DNA from: a bacterium
GTDB lineage: Bacteria > Vulcanimicrobiota > Vulcanimicrobiia > Vulcanimicrobiales > Vulcanimicrobiaceae
Length of the DNA: 42,127 bases
Direction: 5' to 3'
Assembly (NCBI GenBank): GCA_021790895.1
Contig: JAJYFM010000013.1
Span: 1 to 42,127, forward strand
Part shown: positions 1 to 9,131 of the stretch, piece after piece
How the letters are laid out: the number at the start of each line of letters is the position of its first letter
Numbering within the stretch: position 1 is the first letter of the stretch
Program-made: the position numbers and the translations under genes
The notes under the pieces: model-generated
Database searches by the model: none
What the model was told of the DNA's origin: nothing
Seen by the model: the letters and a program-made list of their open reading frames with translations, nothing else

Positions 1-1
1 T

Positions 2-77
2 TGGTAGCCCCAGCGGGATTCGAACCCGCGTTACCGCCGTGAGAGGGCGGCGTCCTAGGCCTCTAGACGATAGGGCC
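2..77 (-). tRNA. tRNA-Glu (anticodon CTC)
   Basis: Read on the minus strand this folds as a complete cloverleaf. The acceptor stem begins GGCCCTA. The anticodon stem CCGCC/GGCGG encloses the loop CTCTCAC, giving anticodon CTC for GAG codons. The T-arm contains GGTTCGAATCC, and the 3' CCA is encoded. The outermost acceptor pair appears to be G1-U72, a wobble pair. It lies one base downstream of tRNA-Gln, so the two are probably processed from one transcript. Confidence 0.95.
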
Positions 78-78
78 G

Positions 79-152
79 TGGCTCCCGGTCATGGACTCGA
101 ACCACGAATACCTGGTTCAGAGCCAGGCGTGATACCATTTCACCAACCGGGA
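79..152 (-). tRNA. tRNA-Gln (anticodon CTG)
   Basis: The minus strand gives acceptor arms TCCCGGT and ACCGGGA, discriminator G and an encoded CCA. The anticodon stem CCTGG/CCAGG encloses the loop CTCTGAA, giving anticodon CTG for CAG codons. The U1-A72 first pair is usual for tRNA-Gln. Its 5' end lies 18 bases after the stop codon of the HNH gene on the same strand, leaving little room for a separate promoter. Confidence 0.94.
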
Positions 153-170
153 ACGGCAGCGACCGATATA

Positions 171-605
171 CTACACGAGCACTGGAGAACCTGGCAAGGA
201 TTTTCTCTGTTTTGCGTTGCGGCCGGCAAAGGTCGGCGTCTGGCTATGGCAGTTTGGGCAAAGCATGCGCAAATTCTCAAGTCGATTGTCGCTATTGATA
301 CCGTTGACATGGTCGATTTGAGGCGATAATTCTCGCCCACGCCACTCCGTCAAACCGCATTCGTAGCATTCATTTCGGAGAAGACCCTCGCGTAAAAGAC
401 GACGCTTGAGGTTCGTTCGAGAGGTCTTCGCTCCGAGGATATAATGGATCGGAAGCCCACGCGAACGAGCGTGTAGCTCGCCGCGAGCGATTGCCTTTGT
501 CCACGACCCTGCCGAGAACCCAAAGAACGCTCGGCATTCGCGGTAGGATTTCCCAGAGTCATAATGCTTTTGGACGGCCGCCCAGTCATATCGTTTTTTC
601 GCCAT
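171..605 (-). CDS. small HNH endonuclease
   Basis: A 144-residue protein of the stand-alone HNH family seen in phages and mobile elements; such enzymes cut DNA. Residues 6-45 look like a small helical, perhaps DNA-binding, region. The nuclease core is clear: C80/C83 and C116/C119 form a zinc site, D98-H99 give the first part of the HNH motif, N111 the central Asn and H120 the last His. The reading frame stays open far upstream, but the start is set at ATG 605 because a TATAAT ends six bases before it and no ribosome site is visible. Local GC is low (29 of 60 bases in 541-600), unlike the neighbours, which fits acquisition. No integrase or phage gene is adjacent. Target and host role are unknown. 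Confidence 0.85.
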   Translation of the reverse strand: MAKKRYDWAAVQKHYDSGKSYRECRAFFGFSAGSWTKAIARGELHARSRGLPIHYILGAKTSRTNLKRRLLREGLLRNECYECGLTEWRGRELSPQIDHVNGINSDNRLENLRMLCPNCHSQTPTFAGRNAKQRKSLPGSPVLV

Positions 606-611
606 AGCATC

Positions 612-617
612 ATTATA
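612..617 (-). promoter_or_regulatory. -10 box of the HNH gene, probably leaderless
   Basis: A perfect TATAAT on the minus strand, followed by six bases (GATGCT) and then the ATG. Transcription would begin at or next to the start codon. A -35 element at the usual distance is poor (ACAACA at 17 bases). Confidence 0.5.
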
Positions 618-725
618 CACAAACAAACGTTCGATGTTGTTGCCGGTGTGTTGCGTGGCGGTCGCCGTGACCGAGATCTGCCCCGGGGATGAACCGAGCA
701 CCCGAACCGCCAACCAGAGACAGCG

Positions 726-1805
726 ATGCAAGCAATCGTTCTCGTCGGCGGCGAAGGCACGCGTCTGCGCCCGCTGACCTACGGTACCCCCAAACCGATG
801 GTCCCGATCCTCGGTGTGCCCTTCCTGGCGCGCACCGTCGAGCGCCTCTATAACGCCGGTATTCGGGAAGTGATCTTTCCCGCAGGGTACCTCCCGCAGC
901 CGATTCTCGATTACTTCGGGGACGGCTCGCGCTTCGACATGCACTTCACCTATGTGATCGAAGAGAGCCCGCTCGGCACCGCCGGCGCGCTCAAGAACGT
1001 TGAGCGCTACATTACCGGGCCGTTCTTCGTTCTCAACGGCGATATCCTCACCAGCCTCGATCTGCGCGCGATGCTCGCCGCGCACCGGGCGCACGGCGGC
1101 ATCGGCACGCTGCACCTCATTCATGTAGCCGATCCCTCGGCGTTCGGCTGCGTCGCGCACGATGCCGCCGGGCGCATCGAGGCGTTCGTCGAGAAACCAG
1201 CGCCGGGCAGCGCGCCGACCGACGAGATCAACGCCGGCACCTACCTCCTCGAGCCTGAGGTCCTCGCAACGATTCCCGCCGGGCGCCCGGTCTCGATCGA
1301 ACGCGAGACCTTCCCGGCCCTCATCGCCGGGGCGCGCCCGCTCTATGCCTATACCACCTCCGACTATTGGCTCGACCTCGGCCGCCCCGAGGCCTATCTC
1401 GCCGCCCACCGAGATATTCTCGCCGGGACGATGCCGCTGGTTCTGGAGCCCGGCATAACCGGGGCGGGCTCGGCGGCGCTGCGCGGCCACCCCGGAGTCG
1501 CCCAGCCGGTCCACGCCGATGAAGGGGTCGTCGTCGCCCCCACCGCCCGCATCGGCCCCAATGTCGTCCTCGGCGCGGGCACCCACATCGGCGAGCGAGC
1601 GTTTGTTCGCGACTCCGTGCTCTGGGATGGTGTTATGGTGGGCGATGATGTACGAATCGATGAATCGATTGTCGCGAGCCGCGCACGGATCGGCGCTCGG
1701 GCAACCGTTGGGAGCGGGAGCGTGATCGGGCACGATGTCGTCGTCGAGCCGGGGCGCATTCTCGAACCGGGAGCGCGCGTCGGCGCGCAAACGGCGATGC
1801 GGTAG
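726..1805 (+). CDS. sugar nucleotidyltransferase, mannose-1-phosphate guanylyltransferase-like
   Basis: A 359-residue enzyme predicted to join a sugar-1-phosphate to an NTP, most likely GTP plus mannose-1-phosphate to give GDP-mannose for glycan synthesis. Residues 7-17 carry the signature GGEGTRLRPLT, followed by the TPKPM substrate loop; NGDI near residue 98 is the metal-binding region. From about residue 255 imperfect hexapeptide repeats form a left-handed beta helix, as in GDP-mannose pyrophosphorylase-like proteins. The next two genes are a glycosyltransferase and a glycosidase-like protein, which supports a glycan role. The sugar and base specificity cannot be read from the sequence. 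A second family member lies at 10754-11773. No clear ribosome site precedes the ATG. Confidence 0.85.
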   Translation: MQAIVLVGGEGTRLRPLTYGTPKPMVPILGVPFLARTVERLYNAGIREVIFPAGYLPQPILDYFGDGSRFDMHFTYVIEESPLGTAGALKNVERYITGPFFVLNGDILTSLDLRAMLAAHRAHGGIGTLHLIHVADPSAFGCVAHDAAGRIEAFVEKPAPGSAPTDEINAGTYLLEPEVLATIPAGRPVSIERETFPALIAGARPLYAYTTSDYWLDLGRPEAYLAAHRDILAGTMPLVLEPGITGAGSAALRGHPGVAQPVHADEGVVVAPTARIGPNVVLGAGTHIGERAFVRDSVLWDGVMVGDDVRIDESIVASRARIGARATVGSGSVIGHDVVVEPGRILEPGARVGAQTAMR

Positions 1806-1809
1806 TACG

Positions 1810-2976
1810 GTGCCGAGCGTTCTTTTCCTGAGTTCGTTTCCGCCGCGCGAGTGCGGGATCGCGACGTTTACCGCCGATCTCGTGGGTGCGATCGATCGCG
1901 AAGAGGGAACCAAGAGCGACGTCATTGCGGTGAACGAACCCGGCGGAGATCTCCGTCGTTATCCCGGACGCGTCTATGCGCGTTTCGACGAGCGCGATCG
2001 CCAAGCGTATTCGGAGATTGCCGCTCGCATCGATGCGCACCCGGCGACGATTCTCAACATTCAACACGAGTACGGTCTTTTCGGCGGCGAGCGCGGCGAG
2101 TGGCTCGTCGACCTCGTGCGCCAAGTCGCCAAGCCGACGGTGCTGACGATGCACACCGTGCTTCCCGAACCCGATCCGGTGATGTTGCGCGTCACGCGCT
2201 CGCTCTGCGATTTTGCCAGTGCCGTCGTCTCGCTCTCGCATACGGGGCGCGATCTCCTCGAGCACGTTTACGGCGTCAATCCGGTGAAGATTCACGTGAT
2301 TCCGCACGGCGTTCCCGACGTTCCCTTCCGCGAAACCGCGGCAGCAAAAGCGAGTTTCGGCATCGGCCAGCGCACCGTTATCTCGACGTTTGGGCTGATC
2401 AATCGTGGGAAAGGGCTCGAATATGCCATCGACGCGATGGCGTCGGTGGTGCGCCGTCATCCGGAGGCGCTCTATCTGATTCTTGGCGAGACCCACCCGG
2501 TGGTGCGTCGGCAAGAAGGCGAATCATATCGCGAGTCGTTACAGGATCTCGTCGCGGCAAAAGGCTTACGCAATAACGTTCATTTAATCGACAAGTATCT
2601 GAGCATGCCGGAACTGCTTGCATACCTAGAGGCAACCGACATCTACCTCACTCCCTATCTCAACCTCACGCAGATCGTCTCGGGAACGCTCGCGTATGCA
2701 TCGGGCTGCGGCAAAGCCATTGTCTCGACGCCCTATCTCTACGCGAAGGAATTGCTTGCCTTCGGGCGCGGCCGACTCGCCGAGGTGCGCGATGCCGCCT
2801 CGATTGCAACGCAACTCACCGCTTTACTCGACGACCCGAGTTTGCGACGCGCGACCGAACGACGCACCTACCGGTATTCCCGTTCGATGACGTGGCACGC
2901 CGTGGCTACTGCTTACGAACGCCTTTTCCGCGAACTTACCGAGCCCCGCCCGGTAGCGCTGGCGCATACCGCGTAG
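1810..2976 (+). CDS. GT4-family glycosyltransferase
   Basis: A 388-residue GT-B fold glycosyltransferase. The N-terminus reads VLFLSSFPPRECGIATFTADL in form (hydrophobic strand, then the GIATF motif typical of a GT4 subgroup), and the C-terminal half has the nucleotide-sugar domain: FGLINRGKGLEYAI near residue 200, then TDIYLTPY and a glycine-rich stretch. It probably transfers mannose or a related sugar from the nucleotide sugar made by its upstream neighbour. The GTG start at 1810 is chosen because the VPSVLFLSSF sequence starts the fold; the frame is open further upstream but there overlaps the preceding gene. The stop lies four bases before the next start. The acceptor is unknown. Confidence 0.85.
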   Translation: MPSVLFLSSFPPRECGIATFTADLVGAIDREEGTKSDVIAVNEPGGDLRRYPGRVYARFDERDRQAYSEIAARIDAHPATILNIQHEYGLFGGERGEWLVDLVRQVAKPTVLTMHTVLPEPDPVMLRVTRSLCDFASAVVSLSHTGRDLLEHVYGVNPVKIHVIPHGVPDVPFRETAAAKASFGIGQRTVISTFGLINRGKGLEYAIDAMASVVRRHPEALYLILGETHPVVRRQEGESYRESLQDLVAAKGLRNNVHLIDKYLSMPELLAYLEATDIYLTPYLNLTQIVSGTLAYASGCGKAIVSTPYLYAKELLAFGRGRLAEVRDAASIATQLTALLDDPSLRRATERRTYRYSRSMTWHAVATAYERLFRELTEPRPVALAHTA

Positions 2977-2980
2977 GCGC

Positions 2981-3973
2981 ATGTTTCCCTCGCTGACCCA
3001 TCTCGCATCGCTCACCGACGATGTCGGTACCATCCAGCACGCATTCGGAACGCTACCGAATCGCGCGACCGGTTACTGCACCGACGACATCGCTCGTTCG
3101 TTGATCGTTGCAATTCAGCATCAATCGCTCGATCGTTCAAACGTCGAAGCCGAGCGCATCGCGCACACCTCGCTCGCCTTTCTCTTGCACGCGCAGCTTC
3201 CCGATGGACGCTTTCACAATTTTATGAGCTACGGGCGCGAATGGCTCGACGACGTCGGCACCGAGGATAGCTGCGGGCGTGCGTTGTGGGCATTGGGCTA
3301 CGCGAGCAAACACGCTCTCCACGCCGATTGGCGTACGCGCAGCGCATCGGCTTTCGCCCGTGGGCTTGCGGCGGTCGCTGGGTTTACCTTTCTCCGCCCC
3401 CGCGTCTATGCGGCGCTCGGCCTGGCCGCCTCGGGGGAGCCCGGCGAGGTTGCCGTGGCGTTGCTTGCCCACATTCATGAAGCATTTGTCGCCCATACAG
3501 AGGGCGGCTGGCACTGGTACGAAAGTCGCATGACCTACGATAATGCGCGCTTGCCGCAGGCGCAGCTGCTGCTCGCCGAGCTCCTCGGCGACGCTGCTGC
3601 CCGCAAGGAAGCGCTATCCGCACTGGCTTTCTTTCGTGCGCAAAACTTCGAGGGAGCGCTGTTTTCGCCGGTCGGGAACCGCGGGTGGCTGCTTCGCGGC
3701 GGCGCCAAAGCGCGCTTCGACCAGCAACCGCTCGAAGCGGCGGCAGCGGTCGATGCATTTCTGGCCGCCGATCGGGCCGGCGTCCCGGGCGCACGGGCCG
3801 ATGCGGAGCGCGCCGTGCAGTGGTTTTTCGGCCGAAATGCGCTCGGTATTCCGCTCGTCGACGATCGCGGCGGTTGCGCCGACGGCGTCAATGCCGATGG
3901 GATCAACAGTAATCGCGGCGCCGAATCGACGTTGGCGTACCTGATGGCAACGCAAGCCTGGGAATTATCGTAA
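2981..3973 (+). CDS. alpha/alpha-toroid glycosidase-like protein
   Basis: A 330-residue, helix-rich protein with repeated helical hairpins, resembling the (alpha/alpha)6 barrel of some glycoside hydrolases and phosphorylases. Recognisable pieces are the N-terminal GYCTDDIARSL, the central GWHWYESRMTYDNARLPQA and the C-terminal DGINSNRGAESTLAYL. Proteins of this type commonly follow, or are fused to, GT4 transferases of the preceding kind, so the two probably act on the same glycan. There is no signal peptide, so it should be cytoplasmic. Catalytic residues cannot be assigned with confidence; the conserved acidic residues in the N- and C-terminal motifs are candidates. Hydrolase, phosphorylase or a non-catalytic partner all remain possible. 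Confidence 0.7.
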   Translation: MFPSLTHLASLTDDVGTIQHAFGTLPNRATGYCTDDIARSLIVAIQHQSLDRSNVEAERIAHTSLAFLLHAQLPDGRFHNFMSYGREWLDDVGTEDSCGRALWALGYASKHALHADWRTRSASAFARGLAAVAGFTFLRPRVYAALGLAASGEPGEVAVALLAHIHEAFVAHTEGGWHWYESRMTYDNARLPQAQLLLAELLGDAAARKEALSALAFFRAQNFEGALFSPVGNRGWLLRGGAKARFDQQPLEAAAAVDAFLAADRAGVPGARADAERAVQWFFGRNALGIPLVDDRGGCADGVNADGINSNRGAESTLAYLMATQAWELS

Positions 3974-3996
3974 AAGCCAGTCAACACCGAGGCTTT

Positions 3997-6186
3997 GTGC
4001 TCGCGGGCGTCGAAACCAGAACAATGCTCCAACAACGTGATGCTCTCAACGCCGTGCAAACGGCGGCTGTATCGCACGGCGACGGCCCGTGTTTGATCTT
4101 CGCCGGCGCCGGGAGCGGCAAAACCCGCGTTCTGACGCACCGAATCGCCTATCTGCTCGAAGAGCACGGTGTGGCGCCGGATTCTATTTTAGCGGTTACC
4201 TTCACCAATAAAGCCGCCGGCGAGATGAAATCTCGCCTCGAGCGCATGATCGGTGCGACCGCGCGCGAGCTTTGGGTCGGCACGTTTCACGCCATGTGCG
4301 TCCGCATTTTGCGTCGCGACGGCTCGAAGATCGGCATCGAGAGCAACTTCGCTATTGTCGACGACGGCGACCAGCGTTCGCTCGTCAAAGAAATTCTCGA
4401 CGAACTCGATTACGACGAGCGCCAGTTAAGCCCCGGGCTTTGTTTGAGCGAAATTTCGAAGGCGAAGAACGCGCTGATTTGGCCGGATGCATTTGCCAAG
4501 AAGCAAAATAATTCGCTCGGCGAGCGTCTTGCCAACGTTTATCGCGAGTACGATCGCAAACTGCGCGAAGCGAACTCGCTCGACTTCGACGATCTCATCG
4601 TTCGGGCGATCGATCTTTTGCAACGCGATGAAAAAACGCTGGCAAAGTATCGCGCGCGTTTTTCGTACATCTTGGTCGACGAGTATCAAGATGTCAACAT
4701 GGCGCAATACACGCTTGTTTCGATGCTCGCCGGAGAACATCGCAATATTACCGTCGTCGGCGACGACGATCAGTCGATCTATTCGTGGCGCGGCAGCGAC
4801 CATCGGATGATTCTGCGTTTCGAAGAAGATTTTCCCGGCGCGAAGGTTTTCAAACTCGAAGAGAATTACCGTAGTTCGCAGCAAATTCTCGAAGCCGCCA
4901 ATGCGTTGGTCGCCAACAATAAAACGCGCGCAAAGAAGAAGCTGTTTACCAAGCGCGCCGAGGGCGAGCCGGTCGTTGCGTACCGCGCGCCGACCGAGCG
5001 TGACGAGGGCCGCTTCGTCGTTGAAAAGGTAAAAGAGCTGGTGCGCGATGGGCTCGCGTATCGCGATTTTCTGGTGCTCTATCGCACCAACGCGCAATCG
5101 CGGATTTTCGAAGAGGCCTTCATCGCCGAGGGTATTCCCTACCGTGTCGTCGGCGGCGTCGGTTTCTACGCGCGTTCCGAAATTAAAGATGCCGTAGCCT
5201 ACTTGCGCTATCTTGCGAATCCGCGCGATTCGATCGCGTTCAAGCGCATCATCAACGTTCCGCGCCGCGGAATCGGCTCGCAGACCTTAGGCGCGCTCGT
5301 CACCGAAGCAGCCAGGGCGAAGGTCGCTGTCGGTGAGGGGCTCTTCGATGCGGCGCTGCTCAAGCGCGCGGTGCCGAAGAAACTCAAAGAGATGGAGCGC
5401 TTTGCCGATCTCATGCGCTCGCTTATCGAAAAGCAGCGCTCGCTCGGCATCGCCGATCTGCTGCTTGCGGTGCTCGAAGATTCCGGCTATGCCCGCGAGT
5501 TGCAGAGCGAAGAGACCAACGATGCGCGGGCACGGCTCGACAACCTGCGCGAACTTGTCGGCGTCGCGCGCGAATATGAGGAGCGCGAGGAAGAGCCCTC
5601 GCTCGACGGCTTCCTCGCAAATATCGCGCTCATCAGCGATCTCGACGCGCTCGACCCCGAGGCGTCGTACGTCACGCTGATGACGTTGCACGGCGCGAAA
5701 GGGCTGGAGTTTCCGGTCGTCTTTCTCACCGGTCTTGAAGAAGGGGTCTTTCCGCACACGCGCGCGCTGAGCGATACCGGCGAGCTCGAAGAGGAACGGC
5801 GCCTCGCCTACGTCGGCGTTACCCGCGCGATGGATCGTCTCTATCTCACCCACGCGCAACGACGCATGATCTACGGCAATACCTATTCGTATCCGAAGTC
5901 GCGCTTTCTCGAAGAGATTCCCAATCTCGAGGCAATCGACGGCGAAGGTGCGGTTGCACCGCGTCCGGCGGGAGGACGCTGGCGTGAGGTTGCCATTCAT
6001 GAAACTGCAGGCGCCGGACTGGAACTCAATCTTGGCCCCGGCGACAAAGTGCGGCATCCCAAGTGGGGCGAGGGAACGATCCGCGATCTCGTCGGCGCGG
6101 GCGGCGACGGCTTGGTCACCATCGATTTCCCGAACGTCGGCGAAAAGATGCTGATGCTCAAGTACGCCCCGCTCGAACGTGTCTGA
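3997..6186 (+). CDS. pcrA: ATP-dependent DNA helicase PcrA/UvrD
   Basis: A superfamily 1A 3'-5' helicase of 729 residues, used in repair and in clearing DNA during replication. Walker A is AGAGSGKTRV (about residue 36 on), motif Ia TFTNKAAGEMKSR, motif II VDEYQDVN, motif III GDDDQSIYSWRGS, motif IV near ENYRSSQQIL, motif V TLHGAKGLEFPVVF and motif VI ERRLAYVGVTRAMDRL. The C-terminus ends in the Tudor-like PcrA domain, with KVRHPKWGEGTI. GTG 3997 is used because GAGG lies just upstream; ATG 4024, nine codons in, is an equally possible start. The last eight bases overlap dapB, so translation may be coupled. Confidence 0.95.
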   Translation: MLAGVETRTMLQQRDALNAVQTAAVSHGDGPCLIFAGAGSGKTRVLTHRIAYLLEEHGVAPDSILAVTFTNKAAGEMKSRLERMIGATARELWVGTFHAMCVRILRRDGSKIGIESNFAIVDDGDQRSLVKEILDELDYDERQLSPGLCLSEISKAKNALIWPDAFAKKQNNSLGERLANVYREYDRKLREANSLDFDDLIVRAIDLLQRDEKTLAKYRARFSYILVDEYQDVNMAQYTLVSMLAGEHRNITVVGDDDQSIYSWRGSDHRMILRFEEDFPGAKVFKLEENYRSSQQILEAANALVANNKTRAKKKLFTKRAEGEPVVAYRAPTERDEGRFVVEKVKELVRDGLAYRDFLVLYRTNAQSRIFEEAFIAEGIPYRVVGGVGFYARSEIKDAVAYLRYLANPRDSIAFKRIINVPRRGIGSQTLGALVTEAARAKVAVGEGLFDAALLKRAVPKKLKEMERFADLMRSLIEKQRSLGIADLLLAVLEDSGYARELQSEETNDARARLDNLRELVGVAREYEEREEEPSLDGFLANIALISDLDALDPEASYVTLMTLHGAKGLEFPVVFLTGLEEGVFPHTRALSDTGELEEERRLAYVGVTRAMDRLYLTHAQRRMIYGNTYSYPKSRFLEEIPNLEAIDGEGAVAPRPAGGRWREVAIHETAGAGLELNLGPGDKVRHPKWGEGTIRDLVGAGGDGLVTIDFPNVGEKMLMLKYAPLERV

Positions 6187-6898
6187 GGAAAGCGCGCCGC
6201 TGCGCGTCGGCATCGCGGGCATCGCAGGGCGCCTCGGGAGGGTCGCCGCCGCAGCCGTTCGCGAGGCGGAGGGGATCGAACTCACCGGAGGTGTGGTGAG
6301 CGAACGGACCGAGCTCGATGAGGTCGGCTACGTCCGCTCGCTCGACGAACTCCTCGCACGCGGCGAGATCGACGTTCTGCTCGATGTTGCGACGCATCCG
6401 GGAAGCGAGCGCTGGACGCGTGCGGCGGTCGGGCGCGGTATTCCAATCGTGAGCGGAAGCAGCGGTTGGGAAGAGCGGACACTTGACGAAATCGGTGAGC
6501 TCGCCAAGAAAGAACGCGTTCCGGCGCTCTTCGTTCCGAATTTCGCGATCGGCGCGGTGGTGATGATTCGGATCGCGGCGGAGATCGCGCGCACCTTTCC
6601 GCGCGCCGAGATCATCGAAATGCACCACGATACGAAGCGCGATGCACCCTCGGGCACGGCGAAGGTGACCGCCAAAAAAATGGAAGCGGCGGGGGCGGAG
6701 CACGTCGCCATTCACAGCGTACGCCTGCCGGGGCTCGTCGCGCATCAGGAGATCGTCTTCGGGAGTCGCGGCGAGATGCTCACGCTGCGTCACGATTCGC
6801 TCTCACGTGAATCGTTCTCCGACGGCATTCTCGCGGCGCTGCGCGGCGTGCATCGTTTGCCTCCGGGGCTACATGTCGGCCTCGATCTCGTCCTATGA
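6179..6898 (+). CDS. dapB: 4-hydroxy-tetrahydrodipicolinate reductase
   Basis: DapB reduces hydroxy-tetrahydrodipicolinate with NAD(P)H in the diaminopimelate/lysine pathway. The 239-residue length is normal to slightly short. The nucleotide-binding loop is GIAGIAGRLGR near residues 11-21, and the substrate site is EMHHDTKRDAPSGTA near residues 146-160, with the catalytic His and Lys in place. The GTG start overlaps the end of pcrA by eight bases, and its TGA overlaps the asd ATG. It opens a four-gene set (dapB, asd, lysC, dapA) that takes aspartate to tetrahydrodipicolinate. Confidence 0.95.
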   Translation: MSEESAPLRVGIAGIAGRLGRVAAAAVREAEGIELTGGVVSERTELDEVGYVRSLDELLARGEIDVLLDVATHPGSERWTRAAVGRGIPIVSGSSGWEERTLDEIGELAKKERVPALFVPNFAIGAVVMIRIAAEIARTFPRAEIIEMHHDTKRDAPSGTAKVTAKKMEAAGAEHVAIHSVRLPGLVAHQEIVFGSRGEMLTLRHDSLSRESFSDGILAALRGVHRLPPGLHVGLDLVL

Positions 6899-7899
6899 GT
6901 GCGTTGCGAATCGGTGTCGTCGGTGCGACCGGCGCGGTTGGAGAGACGCTTTTACGGGTCCTCGAAGAGCGACGCGTGCCGGTGGAGCACCTCGCGGCTT
7001 TCGGCTCGCGCGATCGCGATGCGGCGGTGCGATATCGCGGAGCGATGCTCGACGTGCGTTCGACGACCGGTGAGGCGCTTGCCGATCGCGACGTTGTTTT
7101 TTTTGCGGGTGGCGAATCGCTGGGCGAGCGTTTTTTTACCGACCTCGCCGCGCGCGGCATCTATTGCATCGATAACAATCCGACGTTCCGTTTGCGCAAC
7201 GAGATACCCTTAATCGTTCCGGAGATCAATGCAACGGCGCTCGACGAGCGGCATCGCATTCTTCCCGTCGGCAACTGCACCGCGATCCTACTCGCGCTCG
7301 CGCTCGCGCCGATTCGCGATACGGCGGGGCTGCGCGAGGTCGTCGTCTCGACCTATCAGGCCGCAAGCGGTGCGGGGCGCGCCGGGCTCGAGGAGCTCGA
7401 TCGGGGGCAGCGAGCGCTCGCGCTCGGCGAGTACGAAGCCCCGGCAGTGGTTTTCCCCGCGCAGCTCGCGGGCAACGTCGTGCCGCAGGTCGGCAGTTTC
7501 GACGCCGACGGCTGGAGCGGTGAGGAACGAAAGGTCGCCGCCGAGACCAAAAAAATGCTGGAATTGCCGGATCTTGAGGTCAGCGCGACCTGCGTGCGCG
7601 TGCCGGTTCGTACCGCGCACGCCGAGTCGATCCTGGTGCGCACGGAGCGCCCGACGACGCGGGAGGCATTACAGGCGGCATTTGAAAATGCGCCGGGGCT
7701 CGCGTTTCACAGCGACGAGATCGTGACGCCGCGCGACGTCGAGGGACGTGATGAGGTTCACGTCGCGCGCCTGCGCGCCGATGGAAACGACGGAACGCGC
7801 TTCGCGCTTTGGTGCACCGGCGATCAATTACGCAAGGGCGCAGCAACCAATGCGGTACAGATATTAGAGTTGCTCATCGCGCGGGGATATCTTCAATGA
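6895..7899 (+). CDS. asd: aspartate-semialdehyde dehydrogenase
   Basis: Asd reduces aspartyl phosphate to aspartate semialdehyde with NADPH. The 334-residue protein opens with the Rossmann loop GVVGATGAVGETLL, has the catalytic cysteine in GNCTAI (near residue 128), and has the substrate region RVPVRTAHAES and the C-terminal KGAATNAVQ. The more usual active-site wording is NCST; here the residue after Cys is Thr, then Ala, a mild variation. Start and stop overlap both neighbours by four bases (ATGA), so the operon is tightly coupled. The product feeds DapA directly below. Confidence 0.96.
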   Translation: MSALRIGVVGATGAVGETLLRVLEERRVPVEHLAAFGSRDRDAAVRYRGAMLDVRSTTGEALADRDVVFFAGGESLGERFFTDLAARGIYCIDNNPTFRLRNEIPLIVPEINATALDERHRILPVGNCTAILLALALAPIRDTAGLREVVVSTYQAASGAGRAGLEELDRGQRALALGEYEAPAVVFPAQLAGNVVPQVGSFDADGWSGEERKVAAETKKMLELPDLEVSATCVRVPVRTAHAESILVRTERPTTREALQAAFENAPGLAFHSDEIVTPRDVEGRDEVHVARLRADGNDGTRFALWCTGDQLRKGAATNAVQILELLIARGYLQ

Positions 7900-9131
7900 A
7901 CGCGTCGACGCGAATTGCCGTCATGAAATTCGGCGGCACCTCGGTTGCAACGCCCGAACAGCGCGGACATATCGCTGCCCGCGTACGCGATGCGATGGCG
8001 GACGGATTTGCCCCGGTTGTGGTCGTCTCGGCGATGGGGCGCGCCCCGGATCCGTACTCGACCGACGTTCTGCTCGCGCTTCTCGGCGGTGAGAGCGCGA
8101 CCCCCGAAAGCGACCTGTTGCTCTCCTGCGGTGAGAACATCGCGGCTGCCATCGTTGCGAAGTATTTGCGCGATAACGGCATCGCGGCGCGCGCCTTTAC
8201 CGGGCGCGAAGCGGGGCTGCTCACCGACGCGCGTCACGGAAACGCACGGATCCGCTCCGTCGATCCGGCATCCTTATCGGCGGCGATCGAAGCCGGCTAC
8301 GTTCCCGTCGTCACCGGATTCCAAGGCGCAAGTGCCGATGGCTCCACGACGACGCTGGGGCGCGGCGGTAGCGACCTCACTGCGGTCGCGATCGGCGACG
8401 CGCTCGATGCGGAGCGCATCGACATCTATACCGACGTCAGCGGGGCAATGACCGCCGACCCACGTCGCATCGAACGCGCGCGAACGATCGCTCGCGCGTC
8501 GCTTGAGGAGATGGCCGAACTGGCAAGCCACGGTGCGAAAGTCATGCATGCCGTCGCTGCCGAATATGCACGCGAGCGCGAACGCACCTACGCCATTAAA
8601 GGGCTCGTCAGCGATCGCGGAACCTTGGTGGTCGAGAACATGCGCCACGAAGCGCCGGTAACCGGCGTCGCCGTCAGCGATCGGTTGACGTGGGTGCGCG
8701 TCATTCGCGGCGATATCGAGTCTCCGAAGCGGCGAATGGAGGTCGAACTCGAGATGTTCGCGCGCGTCGCTCGCGCCGATATCTCGATCGATCAGGTTGC
8801 GATCAATCAGTCAGGCGTATCATTCGTTGTAGCCGGAGATCGGGGGACGGAGTTGCGATCGCTGCTCGGCGATCTCAATCTTGCCGTTCGCGTCCGCGAA
8901 GGGTGTGCAAAGCTCTCGATCGTCGGTGCGGGGATGCGTGAGTTACCGGGAGTCGTGTTGCGCGTTGTCGAGGCGCTTAGCGCCGAAAACGTGGAGGTCA
9001 TCCATCTCACCGACAGCAACGTGACGATCTCCGTCCTCGTTCCGGAAGTCGATGCCGCTCGTGCCGAGCGCGCAGTCTTCGATGCATTTGACCTTGCCGA
9101 GCAGAAAGTGATGAACGGTGACCTTCGGTAG
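7896..9131 (+). CDS. lysC: aspartate kinase
   Basis: LysC phosphorylates aspartate, the first step of the aspartate family of amino acids. Of 411 residues, KFGGTSVA (11-18) is the family signature at the ATP site and GRGGSDLTA near residue 155 is the second. The C-terminal third has two ACT-like modules (around residues 255-400), the usual place for feedback inhibition by lysine or threonine. The ATG at 7896 overlaps the asd TGA; the frame is open further upstream but that stretch lies within asd. Effector specificity cannot be read. The stop is 14 bases inside dapA. Confidence 0.95.
   Translation: MNASTRIAVMKFGGTSVATPEQRGHIAARVRDAMADGFAPVVVVSAMGRAPDPYSTDVLLALLGGESATPESDLLLSCGENIAAAIVAKYLRDNGIAARAFTGREAGLLTDARHGNARIRSVDPASLSAAIEAGYVPVVTGFQGASADGSTTTLGRGGSDLTAVAIGDALDAERIDIYTDVSGAMTADPRRIERARTIARASLEEMAELASHGAKVMHAVAAEYARERERTYAIKGLVSDRGTLVVENMRHEAPVTGVAVSDRLTWVRVIRGDIESPKRRMEVELEMFARVARADISIDQVAINQSGVSFVVAGDRGTELRSLLGDLNLAVRVREGCAKLSIVGAGMRELPGVVLRVVEALSAENVEVIHLTDSNVTISVLVPEVDAARAERAVFDAFDLAEQKVMNGDLR

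Noticed and set aside
1-152. Phage attachment site at the tRNA pair
   Set aside because: No integrase gene and no repeated tRNA 3' end are visible within the window.
606-1925. Long minus-strand open frame upstream of the HNH gene, continuous with it
   Set aside because: It lies opposite the nucleotidyltransferase and glycosyltransferase genes and has arginine-rich, low-complexity translation typical of GC-rich antisense frames. Only the last 144 codons show a real domain.
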